Source: Desulfurococcaceae archaeon
GTDB lineage: Archaea; Thermoproteota; Thermoprotei_A; Sulfolobales; Desulfurococcaceae
Assembly: GCA_023269825.1 (NCBI GenBank)
Contig: JAGDWI010000002.1
Span: 1 to 64,000 of the forward strand
Length of the DNA: 64,000 nucleotides
Direction of reading: 5' to 3'
Shown here: positions 7,811-15,038 of the stretch, in pieces
Numbering within the stretch: position 1 is the first letter of the stretch
Layout of the letters: the number at the start of each line of letters is the position of its first letter
Position numbers and translations under genes: made by a program
Notes under the pieces: generated by a model
What the model was told of the DNA's origin: nothing
Seen by the model: only the letters and a program-made list of their open reading frames with translations
Database searches by the model: none

Positions 7811-7847
7811 GTGTTAGGTAGTTGAGAGGGGTTTATCTACCTAACAC
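7811..7847. repeat. Dyad repeat GTGTTAGGTA-N17-TACCTAACAC, copy 3
   Basis: Arms 7811-7820 and 7838-7847, perfect, with the same 17-nt spacing as copies 1 and 2 but an unrelated spacer sequence. It sits 41 bp downstream of the small tyrosine recombinase gene and 50 bp past the TnpB right end. TTAAACCCC follows at 7879-7887. Confidence 0.75.
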
Positions 7848-7888
7848 ATCCATTAAGCCCCTTGAGAAACGCGAGTACTTAAACCCCG

Positions 7889-8395
7889 CTACTCCAGCTT
7901 CCTCAGCACTTCCTCGGCTGTTTTCTCCTGTGTGTAGGTTAATATGTAGTCTAGGCGGGAGTGCTTGGTTATCTTGGCTACTATGCTTGGGCTTACTCCC
8001 TGCCGCAGTAGATAGGTTATGAATGCGTATCTCAATGAATGCGTGTTGAATCCATAGGTGTACCTAGAGTAGACTTTTAGCCTTGATACTAGTCTCTTGT
8101 CTTCAACGCTGAGTAGCTCCACGCAGGGCCCGAGCTCCACGCTCAGCAACTCCCTTGGAACCACTATCTTGCGGTGCTCTACACGCTTCTTCTTGCTTAC
8201 CTCGACCTCGAACTCAATGCTCTTACTCGTTAGGAACTGCTTGAAGGCCCTCGCGGCCTCGGATATCCTAGCCCCGTTCCTCAGTTGAACTAGGAGTATG
8301 GCGTCATAGCACCTGCCCGGGTACTTGGCTTTAGCCACGTGCCTCAGGATCTTATTATAGGCGAATTCGTAGTCGACTCCCCTATCCCAGCCCAT
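7889..8395 (-). CDS. Small tyrosine recombinase (catalytic domain only)
   Basis: 168 residues, essentially a bare catalytic domain. All hallmark residues can be placed: R43 (NGARISEA), a Lys in the beta-hairpin at 68-70, H119-S-L-R122, H145 and a nucleophile at Y150 or Y154 (YILTYTQ). The usual N-terminal core-binding domain is absent, as in some archaeal XerA-like or mobile-element recombinases. It is quite unlike the integrase at 15039. It may resolve element dimers, or invert DNA between the dyad repeats, one of which lies just past its stop codon. GAGGTG lies 10 bases before the ATG. Confidence 0.8.
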   Translation of the reverse strand: MGWDRGVDYEFAYNKILRHVAKAKYPGRCYDAILLVQLRNGARISEAARAFKQFLTSKSIEFEVEVSKKKRVEHRKIVVPRELLSVELGPCVELLSVEDKRLVSRLKVYSRYTYGFNTHSLRYAFITYLLRQGVSPSIVAKITKHSRLDYILTYTQEKTAEEVLRKLE

Positions 8396-8661
8396 TGTCT
8401 AACACCTCACCATATATCAAGAAAGGTAAGTTTTAAACCAGATGATGAGCGGTGTTATTGTTTTTACCTTAGGGCCGTAAGGTAAACCCTTAGATGACGA
8501 GCAATAACTTACACGCGAGCTTCGAAAACACCTTTTGCCATTTCTGAGACTTCAAGGCTTCTTTTACGAAGTAGTGTCAAGCCGGAGTCTTTGCCTCCGG
8601 ATTCCTCCGTATTAAAATATCTCTGTTATATATTCTTGTGGGTGTAGCTTAGTCTCTTGAT
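8396..8661. other. Intergenic region with two hairpins
   Basis: No gene is visible. TACCTTAGGGCCGTAAGGTA (about 8465-8484) is a strong hairpin, flanked by two related segments (GATGAGCGGTGTTATTG and GATGACGAGCAATAA). A second hairpin, CCGGAG with CTCCGG around TCTTTGC (about 8582-8600), is followed by AT-rich sequence. Together they could mark a small structured RNA or terminators of the flanking leftward genes; neither is proven. Base composition drops to AT-rich from here to about 9.48 kb. Confidence 0.35.
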
Positions 8662-9261
8662 TCACCATGTGTGAGACTGAATGTTTTTCACGCTTCTTAT
8701 GAGGATGTGTAGGCATTTTATTTTATTATCTTCGCATGTTTTTCTCATGAAGTTTTTCCAGTGTTCCTCCCATTCGTCTAATGTGTAGAGTTTCGCGTCA
8801 TCCCATGATGGATGTTTTATAGTGACTTGTAGTAGAATGATAAACTCGGGTTTGATTTCTTTGGCTAGATGTTCTATTTTATGGCTTGGAGCTATCCATT
8901 GTAATTTAGGCTTTTTTGGTGTTGGTACTCCATGAATCTCGTCTGGAGTTACTACTTCTCCGAATCCGACTACCTTGGAATCTTTTAGATAAGCGACATC
9001 AACTCTTATAACCCGTTGATACCTAGTTTTTCTCTTATAGTTCTCTATGAGTGCCTTTTTATCAATAGGTGTATTAACTCGTATTTTGAACTCGGGAATA
9101 CCTAAGAGGCCTAGCTCATCGACTTTTAATAGACAATACTGAAGAATACTATGAACATTAGTCTTATCATATTTTCTAAGCTTGTCATCATCTAACAAGT
9201 TTTTCTCGGCAACAAAATTTATATTTCGCAATACAATTTCACGAAGAGCATCAATATACAT
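8662..9261 (-). CDS. Hypothetical protein, AT-rich cargo gene
   Basis: 199 residues, not recognised. Helical N-terminal part (to about residue 60), then alternating strands with VIRVDVAYLKDSKVVGFGEV, a segment that recalls the strand-Asp, strand-Glu arrangement of PD-(D/E)xK nucleases, though the expected Lys is missing. The C-terminal half is charged and aromatic (HPSWDDAKLYTLDEWEEHW). ATG at 9261 is chosen because GGGGGT precedes it; the longer frame to 9300 lacks such a site. The gene is markedly more AT-rich than the prim-pol and recombinase genes beside it, so it probably entered the element separately. A nuclease or defence role is only a guess. Confidence 0.6.
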   Translation of the reverse strand: MYIDALREIVLRNINFVAEKNLLDDDKLRKYDKTNVHSILQYCLLKVDELGLLGIPEFKIRVNTPIDKKALIENYKRKTRYQRVIRVDVAYLKDSKVVGFGEVVTPDEIHGVPTPKKPKLQWIAPSHKIEHLAKEIKPEFIILLQVTIKHPSWDDAKLYTLDEWEEHWKNFMRKTCEDNKIKCLHILIRSVKNIQSHTW

Positions 9262-9509
9262 AGATAACCCCCTTCTCTTATATTGTAATTTTAAGCACAT
9301 ATATTTTAACTAGAAATCCTATAAGTGGATGTGTAATACCATAAATTCATTCTATAATCGCTTACCTTACTGCTCTTTCACTAAAGCTTCTTTAGAGAAT
9401 TTATCTCCTCTTTCACTAGGCTCTTCGAGGAAGCTACATAATGCCCATGCCACAGGTCATAATTAAGTAGTTTTCATATGGTGCAACTCTCTCTAAGCCA
9501 CACGAACAG
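9262..9509. other. AT-rich intergenic region with direct repeats and a possible gene relic
   Basis: CTCTTTCACTA occurs twice about 39 bp apart (around 9371 and 9410). On the minus strand a 27-codon frame can be read across them that looks like the charged tail of a small antitoxin-like protein. No start context supports a live gene, so I take it as a relic. Confidence 0.3.
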
Positions 9510-10619
9510 TCACGACAATGCGTGCTCGATTAGAGAGTGGAGCTCGGGGTCTTTCTCTCTCAGTTTCTCCAGCGTTGTTGGTTTAAGCCCCTTGGATTTT
9601 ACTCTGCAGAGGTCTCCACGTATAAAGGAGTCATATATCTTCTCGCAGTTACCGTGGTTTCTACAGGAGTTCTCCAGGAACTCTTGTACTCCTTGTAGGG
9701 CCTCCTCCTCGCTGAGCCTCTTCACGTTCACTAGGTATGCTGATAAAACGTATAATATGAAGCGCTTCCTGCCATCGGGGAGCCCCTTCTCGATGATCTT
9801 CTCCACCCATTCGTATTTCCTCGGCTTCCTAGCTGTGGGTGGAGCCTGGTCATCCCCCGTCACTGGTGTAGCGTCGTCCACGGGCTCGACGAAGTGTCTT
9901 TGAAGCGTGGGGATCGCCACCTTGATCTTTGCTACGGGTAGGTCAGCGGGGTTTAGTGGCTCAAGCCCCTCCCACTTGAAGTCCAGCCATCCCCTGACGC
10001 TCGGTTGCACTATCCATGCCCAGGCCTTCTTGCCATTCTTGTAGTTAATGGTCATTGGTATCCTCGCGAGCCTATTCCACTGCAACATGTTGTAGTCGCA
10101 TAGCTGTTGCTTCTCGGGTGGCAGTAGCTTTAGAAGAGTCTTCCACAGCACTTGGTAGTCTTCCCATTGAACAGGGGTTTTGAGGGGTATGTAGACGTGT
10201 GCCCCCTTAAACCCCGATTTAACCAACACTGCGTCGGCCCCATACTTCTCCTTCACCGTCTTCGAGAACTCCCTGGCTACCTCTAGTGCCAGCTGCGGGC
10301 TCCACTCGCTGTCGAAGTCGTAGGCTATCCTGTCGTAATACATGTTCTCCAACACGGGCTCCAGGTCACCCGTCTCCCAGTAGCCGATCCCCATGAAGAG
10401 GTTTGACTCATTGAACCTCTTCTTGACCCTTGGCCAGTAGACTAGCTCGAATCCACCCAGCACCATGGAGTCCCGTTCAAAACCTGTCTTCGCAGCCATA
10501 TCCCCTATCAACAACCCAAACTCACGCTCAGCGTAGACGCTCACACCCACAAAACCCCTAAACCACTCGCGGAGAAACTCCAAGAAACCCTCAACCCTCA
10601 CACTAGACACCAAGCTCAA
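9510..10619 (-). CDS. Primase-polymerase (AEP superfamily) of the element
   Basis: 369 residues. The archaeo-eukaryotic primase motifs are in order: metal-binding Asp pair in IAYDFDSE (residues 98-105), SGFKGAH (135-141) of the sGxKGxH motif, and the Arg of NRLARIPMTIN (about 186-196). The last 90 residues form a helical domain with Cys/His residues (ENSCRNHGNCEKIYDSF), like the C-terminal domains attached to plasmid and viral prim-pols. It would make primers, and perhaps extend DNA, at the element's own origin. It is transcribed with the helicase gene upstream, across the repeat array. Confidence 0.85.
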   Translation of the reverse strand: MSLVSSVRVEGFLEFLREWFRGFVGVSVYAEREFGLLIGDMAAKTGFERDSMVLGGFELVYWPRVKKRFNESNLFMGIGYWETGDLEPVLENMYYDRIAYDFDSEWSPQLALEVAREFSKTVKEKYGADAVLVKSGFKGAHVYIPLKTPVQWEDYQVLWKTLLKLLPPEKQQLCDYNMLQWNRLARIPMTINYKNGKKAWAWIVQPSVRGWLDFKWEGLEPLNPADLPVAKIKVAIPTLQRHFVEPVDDATPVTGDDQAPPTARKPRKYEWVEKIIEKGLPDGRKRFILYVLSAYLVNVKRLSEEEALQGVQEFLENSCRNHGNCEKIYDSFIRGDLCRVKSKGLKPTTLEKLREKDPELHSLIEHALS

Positions 10620-11044
10620 TACAAGTGTTATTTAAGACATAACAAACCACAGTAGAATATGCAAACTTGAGTCCAAACAACCTTACCGACCGTGGAAAAT
10701 TTCCGCGAGGTCGGTAGGGTTTACACACTATTGAATTTCTATAGGTTCTTCGTCGCGGACTTTCCGCGTGGTCGGTAAGGTCGGTAGGGTCGGTAGGGTG
10801 TTTTAGGGTATAGGGCAGGGTGTGTCTCTCCATGATCACCTCCATGATCAGCCATGGCGGACACACCCCGTCCCAGACCCCGAAAAGTCTTACCGACCTT
10901 ACCGACCCTACCGACTCAATTGAACGTCCACGTCGCAGAACCCGTGGAATTCCACGGTATGATAACCTTACCGACTCCGCGAAGATCTTCCACGGTCGGT
11001 AAGGTTTGTTTTCAAACATTCTTGTTAATTTGTTTAATTCTACA
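10620..11044. repeat. Origin-like array of dyads and iterons
   Basis: 425 bp between helicase and prim-pol genes, built from the 10-mer TACCGACCTT and its complement. It holds a near-perfect dyad at 10681-10719, three tandem GGTCGGTA(A/G)GG units at 10770-10799, and their inverted counterpart (three units) at 10888-10916. Between these lies GTGTGTC...GACACAC around two TCCATGATCA repeats. A 16-bp palindrome CCGTGGAATTCCACGG (about 10942-10957) and a perfect 12-bp dyad (10964-10975 with 10995-11006) complete the array. The dyad centres share a CGTGGAAnnTTCCnCG core. A set of spaced iterons beside replication genes is what plasmid origins look like. Confidence 0.7.
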
Positions 11045-13030
11045 TTACTGTTCACTTTTCTTCTCCTCTCCTTGCGACTGTGGCTCGTAGTCGTAGGCCT
11101 TGGCTATCTTTGCGAAGTCACTCCACTTGACTACGTACTTCTTCTTCGCTCTACTCCCCTTCCCCACAGTTTTCTTGTACTTGTCGAAGCCTAGTTTCTC
11201 CAGTACTTTGCCAATTCTCGGTGGGCTCCATGTTTTAACGAGGTCTGTGAGTATCTTCTGGCACTTGGCGTCTGCCTTGGGCTTAACTACTTCTCCCCCT
11301 AGCTCGTCTGCCTTTACTTCGAGGCAGTTTGCCTCCTCGAGTAGCTTGTTTATGATCTTCTCCTGTAGGTCGCTCGCCGTGAACTCGCATATCTTCTCAA
11401 CACCCACCAAAGGCTCCGAGGCCTCGGCGAACAATTTGTCTATAGCGTAGAACACTAGCTTCTCCTCAGCGTACATGAGCTCGCTCTCCCTCCTCCTAGC
11501 CACGTCCTCCAGGATATAGGATAAGACATCCTGACCCCGGCCTATGAGCACTGCAGCCGTGTAGACTGGAGCCCATATCTCGAGCTCCCTACCCCACACA
11601 TCCCTCTGTTTAAGCTCCTCGAGGGTCCTCTTCATGGTGCTCAATACTTCGGGAACACGGGTTAGCCTCAGGTAGTAGAGCTTCTCCCGTATCTCCTTGA
11701 ACTCTACTGGTGAGGGGTCTTGCTCTCTCCGGGGCCTAGACCTAACCATGTTGACGGGGATTATCCGCTGTATCAGGTAGTCTTCGCGTGGTAGCTCGGT
11801 GAAGCTGAAGACCCTTGGAGCAGTGGCCTCGAAGAGCTTCAAGACTACTCCTCCTTTCGTTGGCTCTGCCCTTGGGACCACGGCCCCCTTCTTGTACCCA
11901 GCGGCCAGTATTCGCTTGGCCCTCTCGCTTAGAGCTGACTCATCTATCCCGATGGTCGGCCCCGCTGCCTCAACGAGCCTGTACATAGTGGCCTCTGAAG
12001 GGTCCGCCACAAATACCCCGTGCCTGCACATATAGGTTGTTGTTAGGTTTGCACGGGTCTTGCCAGAAGCGGGTGGGCCGTGGAAGAACAGGAATGGCAC
12101 GGCTGTGAAGAAGTCGTGGATGTAAGTCATGACTATGTATGACGCCACCACGCTGTAGAGTCTCTCATCCGTGAAGACAATGTAGTCCCCGAGCTTCCTG
12201 ACTATGCTCTCGCCTACGCTTTTCCAGTCGGCATCCATAGATCTCCCGTCTGCCACAGCCTTCAAGGTCTCAATGTCCGCGAATGTATGGTATGTCAATG
12301 TAGCCTTCTCACTCGACTTGAGCCTGACTAGCCTCCCAGCTAGGCTTAAGCGAGTCTGGAGCGGCAGGAACCAGTGTGTCTCCTTGAGCTTCAACTCCCC
12401 CTCATTGTAGCAGTACGCTGCGGCTAAGCCAACCACGTTTGGCTTCTCATAGCTCTCCTCCCCACCCACTAGCTCAGTGTAGGCGAAAGTAGACTCAGCC
12501 ACAACCACGCAGTCCCCTAGGTTCAAGAAGCCACCGTGGACGTCTAGTACTGCCCCATCGCTCGAGAGTACTCTTACAACACCCTTCTCGGTCTCGAGCT
12601 CTAGTATTGGCTGCACTCCCGCTTTAACCATCTCCTCTACATCTTTGATCTCAGCGTACTCCAGCAGACTCTCCCACTCCTTGACCGCTTTAACTAGTGC
12701 TTCCGCAACCCCCTCGCCTGTACCAGGGTACCTCTCGTCTAGCTCCCTGGCTAGCTTAGAGAAGCAGAGGGGTGTAACGTCTTCTCCCTCCCTTAACCTG
12801 CAGTCATATACGTGGGCCCCTTCCTCGCCAATATACTTTAGTATAGCCCTTACCCTCGTCTTCGATGCTGACACCTTGATTAATGCTATGTGCCTCTCTC
12901 CCTCGACCAGGGTTAACATCAGGGATTCGCGGGAGTAGCTTAGTGGCTTTAACTCAATGGTTTTTAACCCGGTTGATTTATAAGCCCCGTCTATATTATT
13001 GGATGCTGAGCTGCGCTCATTCGCCGGCAA
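11045..13030 (-). CDS. AAA+ replicative helicase of the element
   Basis: 661 residues. An N-terminal region of about 300 residues without recognised motifs precedes a P-loop ATPase: Walker A GPPASGKT (318-325), Walker B TIGIDES (359-365), and downstream basic/Arg residues in the QRIIPVNMVRSRPRR segment suited to an Arg finger. A helical region and a C-terminal winged-helix-like domain (WSPPRIGKVLEKLGFDKYKK) follow. The layout matches plasmid and viral helicases of the SF3/D5 or DUF3987 type that pair with prim-pols. Together with the prim-pol and the intervening array it forms the replication module. Confidence 0.8.
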   Translation of the reverse strand: MPANERSSASNNIDGAYKSTGLKTIELKPLSYSRESLMLTLVEGERHIALIKVSASKTRVRAILKYIGEEGAHVYDCRLREGEDVTPLCFSKLARELDERYPGTGEGVAEALVKAVKEWESLLEYAEIKDVEEMVKAGVQPILELETEKGVVRVLSSDGAVLDVHGGFLNLGDCVVVAESTFAYTELVGGEESYEKPNVVGLAAAYCYNEGELKLKETHWFLPLQTRLSLAGRLVRLKSSEKATLTYHTFADIETLKAVADGRSMDADWKSVGESIVRKLGDYIVFTDERLYSVVASYIVMTYIHDFFTAVPFLFFHGPPASGKTRANLTTTYMCRHGVFVADPSEATMYRLVEAAGPTIGIDESALSERAKRILAAGYKKGAVVPRAEPTKGGVVLKLFEATAPRVFSFTELPREDYLIQRIIPVNMVRSRPRREQDPSPVEFKEIREKLYYLRLTRVPEVLSTMKRTLEELKQRDVWGRELEIWAPVYTAAVLIGRGQDVLSYILEDVARRRESELMYAEEKLVFYAIDKLFAEASEPLVGVEKICEFTASDLQEKIINKLLEEANCLEVKADELGGEVVKPKADAKCQKILTDLVKTWSPPRIGKVLEKLGFDKYKKTVGKGSRAKKKYVVKWSDFAKIAKAYDYEPQSQGEEKKSEQ

Positions 13031-13045
13031 GAACCGGCACCTCTA

Positions 13046-13294
13046 CTACCTCCTCTTTTCTTCAAAAACCTCAATGGTTGCCACGAAGCCTTTGTTTATG
13101 TAGACTACCTTGGCGCTGGAGTCTTTGATCTTGAACCAGTACTTCCTCGCCTCTAGGAGCAAGCCCTCCATCACTAGTCCATTGTGCATGGTGACCACTA
13201 CCCGCTTACCCGCATACTCCTCGCTGAAGTCGCTAGGCCTACTAGCCCGCCTCTGACCGGGCTGCCTCTGACTAGCCTGTACCTGCCTCTGCAA
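13046..13294 (-). CDS. LSm/Hfq-like RNA-binding protein
   Basis: 82 residues with the chosen TTG start. The last 55 residues (YAGKRVVVTMHNGLVMEGLL, then KVVYINKGFVATIEVFEE) read as a five-stranded Sm fold: strand, turn with an NG, bent strand with Gly, and the closing VxxINxGxVATI strand. The first 25 residues are basic and Gln/Arg-rich. The frame is open up to 13381, but that would overlap the upstream gene by 110 bp; TTG at 13294 has GAGGGAT before it. LSm proteins form rings that bind U-rich RNA, so it may act on element or omega RNAs; that role is speculation. Confidence 0.6.
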   Translation of the reverse strand: MQRQVQASQRQPGQRRASRPSDFSEEYAGKRVVVTMHNGLVMEGLLLEARKYWFKIKDSSAKVVYINKGFVATIEVFEEKRR

Positions 13295-13874
13295 GATGGA
13301 TCCCTCGATTGCTATTGGTGGCCTTATAAAGCAAGCGGTTTGCGATTCTAACAGCCTTCCTGAACAAGCCATCTGAGACAATGTCCTTGAACTCGCTGTA
13401 GCTAGGCGTTCTCCCAGCCCGTAGCTCCCGTAACACGTAGGCTATGAGTAGCTGTGCTCTCCTAGACCTGGTAAGCAAGTGCGGGGCTTCCCTGCCAATC
13501 TCTCCAATGATCTCCTCGAGTTCCGGCAGCAGCCCGAGCTCCTTGAAGAACTGCTCGAGCTTGATGCTAGAAGGTCTCTTCAAGCTCCACTTGAATCCAA
13601 CGCTGAATAACCTAGAGTAGTCGACGACGAAGCCCTTCCTCTCAAGCCTCCTAGCTTTAGAGTAAAGACTTCTGTTCCTATAGTACCTCCTCGACACTAC
13701 TTGAGCTCTACGTGGTGAACCACGCTTCCCCTCACACGACTCCGTGTCCCTGCTCGGCGGGGAGTAGTCATAGATCCTCTCCACTACTTCACCAGTCTCA
13801 GCGTCCACGACGTAGCCCTCACGGTAGTCGTATATGAGGACTCTATTCCTGCTTGACACGTTGATCCGCCCCAT
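13272..13874 (-). CDS. Basic protein of unknown function (faint TFB-like N-terminus)
   Basis: 200 residues, rich in Arg and Lys. The segment YVVDAETGEVVERIYDYSPP resembles the B-reader/linker region of transcription factor B, and the next 50 residues are very basic. The C-terminal half is helical (LEQFFKELGLLPELEEIIGE; LLIAYVLRELRAGRTPSYSE), which could be a helix-turn-helix or cyclin-like repeat. No zinc ribbon is present, so TFB is a weak analogy. It overlaps the 3' end of the disrupted gene upstream by 32 bp and the LSm-like gene downstream, forming one leftward operon. Confidence 0.5.
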   Translation of the reverse strand: MGRINVSSRNRVLIYDYREGYVVDAETGEVVERIYDYSPPSRDTESCEGKRGSPRRAQVVSRRYYRNRSLYSKARRLERKGFVVDYSRLFSVGFKWSLKRPSSIKLEQFFKELGLLPELEEIIGEIGREAPHLLTRSRRAQLLIAYVLRELRAGRTPSYSEFKDIVSDGLFRKAVRIANRLLYKATNSNRGIHLAEAGTG

Positions 13875-14232
13875 GGATCTCCTTCTTGGGCTTATATTCT
13901 AGGTACTCGACCCAGTACCGTGTTTGTCCCTGGATATTCATTCCAATCACTTCATATCCATTCATGGTCATATCCAGGGACTTCCACCTCGCCCATAGAG
14001 ACCTTTGTATCTCTATGGGTTCATGGGTGGCTGTCGAGCCCAACGGCACGGGGCTCCCATCTACGGGTAAAAGCCCCCGGGGGCTTGGAGCAATGCTCCC
14101 ATCACCCCCTAGGGCTTTGAAAAACAGGTTCCAGCATGCAACAACATCTCTATGCCACAGCTCCCCGACCTTCACCCGGCCGTGCTTCCTAACCTCCTCT
14201 GCAATCCAGTAGAGTAACCTGGCCGTGGACAT
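13843..14232 (-). pseudogene. Winged-helix-like gene split by a TnpB relic (copy D)
   Basis: The first 22 codons (LLYWIAEEVRKHGRVKV) look like the first helices of an archaeal winged-helix protein. At about 14163 the frame enters TnpB sequence nearly identical to copy A (ELWHRDVVACWNLFFKALGG and on), and after the right end it returns to element sequence (RYWVEYLEYKPKKE) up to 13843. The insertion keeps the frame open, so a 129-residue hybrid could still be made. I treat it as a disrupted gene because the wing helices are gone. Only the 3' part of TnpB is present, without its nuclease body. Confidence 0.65.
13922..14115 (-). ncRNA. Solo omega-RNA-like right end, copy D
   Basis: The middle stem (13992-14001 with 14010-14019) equals that of copy A, but the end hairpin has changed on both sides: GTCCCTGGATAT (13926-13937) pairs perfectly with ATATCCAGGGAC (13970-13981), where copies A, B and C have GTCCCTAGATGC with GCATCTAGGGAC. 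Three base pairs are compensated. With no nuclease gene attached, this unit could supply a guide RNA in trans to TnpB from copy A or C. Confidence 0.5.
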
Positions 14233-14372
14233 TTAGAGCTCCCCATTTTCTGAAAAGGAAAAACTGGTTTAAATACCTTTCTATATTTCAAAAATGATTT
14301 CAGTTTCGATTTCAGCAACAATTAATAGGTTTATAATTTCCGTCTAAGAATAGAGTTAAATGGGAGTCTAGA
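14233..14372. promoter_or_regulatory. Divergent promoter with a 12-bp-period direct repeat
   Basis: GATTTCAG at 14296-14303 is repeated at 14308-14315, a 12-bp period, between outward promoters: TATTTAAA-like on the minus strand (about 14262-14270) and TTTATAAT on the plus strand (about 14329-14336). A repeat in this place fits an operator for the winged-helix protein encoded just to the right. Confidence 0.45.
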
Positions 14373-14663
14373 ATGGGGTACAGTAAAGACACATACCTAG
14401 TAGCACAGAGCGAGTATTACACGGGGCTTGCAAGGCTCCTTGTACTTCTCTACCTTGGACTCAACAGGAAAGTAGACATGATCCGCGCTGGCCTCGGCTC
14501 GTCAACAATATACATTAATATACTAAAAGGCGTCCAACTAGGATTGCTCAGAGTAGTAGATGATGAAATAAAGTTAACGGATAAGGGTCGGGCCGTTGCG
14601 GAGGTCTTGTATAGGGCCTTCAAGGAGATTGAAAAAATCGAGGGTTCTGCGGGGCCTCAGTAG
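14373..14663 (+). CDS. Winged-helix transcriptional regulator
   Basis: 96 residues with the ArsR/MarR-like winged-helix layout: helix (EYYTGLARLLVLLYLGLN), recognition helix in GLGSSTIYINILKGVQLGLL, wing (RVVDDEIKLTDKGRAVAEVL) and a C-terminal helix suited to dimerisation. It is divergent from the leftward operon and next to a direct repeat, so it probably regulates itself and that operon. TATA-like box about 40 bp upstream, GGGAG before the ATG. Confidence 0.7.
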   Translation: MGYSKDTYLVAQSEYYTGLARLLVLLYLGLNRKVDMIRAGLGSSTIYINILKGVQLGLLRVVDDEIKLTDKGRAVAEVLYRAFKEIEKIEGSAGPQ

Positions 14664-14824
14664 AGCTCTCTGGCTATCTCCTCTATTGCCTTCTCCTCGA
14701 CTAGAAGTATGTGGGTGTTTACTACTCCAAGGCAGCACTCAACGCTCTCGCACTTCTCCATCTCCCTCTTCAACTTTGCGAGCATGGCTAGTAGCTGGGC
14801 CTTGGTGCAAGTCAACAACAACAC
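14657..14824 (-). CDS. Small charged helical protein (55 aa)
   Basis: Translation gives TCTKAQLLAMLAKLKREMEK, then CESVECCLGVVNTHILLVEE, then KAIEEIARELY. It is an amphipathic helix with heptad-like Leu/Ile, a Cys pair and a second helix, as in small dimerising proteins of crenarchaeal plasmids and viruses. It converges on the winged-helix gene, overlapping its end by 7 bp. GTG (14824) or the next TTG is the likely start; GGAGGG lies about 15 bp before. Codon choice matches the neighbours. Function unknown. Confidence 0.55.
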   Translation of the reverse strand: MLLLTCTKAQLLAMLAKLKREMEKCESVECCLGVVNTHILLVEEKAIEEIARELY

Positions 14825-15038
14825 CCCCAGGGTAACACCCTCCAGGAGAGTAGGAGGTACTTAAATAAAAGGCCCGGACGAAAGTATTACTTAGTCTTTA
14901 AGCTCTAGCAATACTGTTCTGCTTCTACTAGTAGACTTACGTGTTTTTATAATTGCAGTGGAGCAGTTTACTGTTGCTACCTTAACTTATAAACCGTAAA
15001 AGTGGAATTAATCGAGGAAAAGCAGGCTTCAAGTAACC

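Noticed and set aside
8438-8546. C/D box sRNA suggested by ATGATGA and a downstream CTGA
   Set aside because: The boxes are over 100 nt apart and no C'/D' pair has usable spacing.
10603-11055. A 150-codon open frame across the whole helicase/prim-pol gap on the minus strand
   Set aside because: Its peptide simply repeats the DNA iterons (KPYRPWK, KPYRPRG, SVRLFG) and overlaps both neighbours; the repeats explain the lack of stops.
13295-13381. Longer N-terminus for the LSm-like protein
   Set aside because: It would overlap the upstream gene by 110 bp and adds residues that do not look like a domain; TTG 13294 has a ribosome-binding site.
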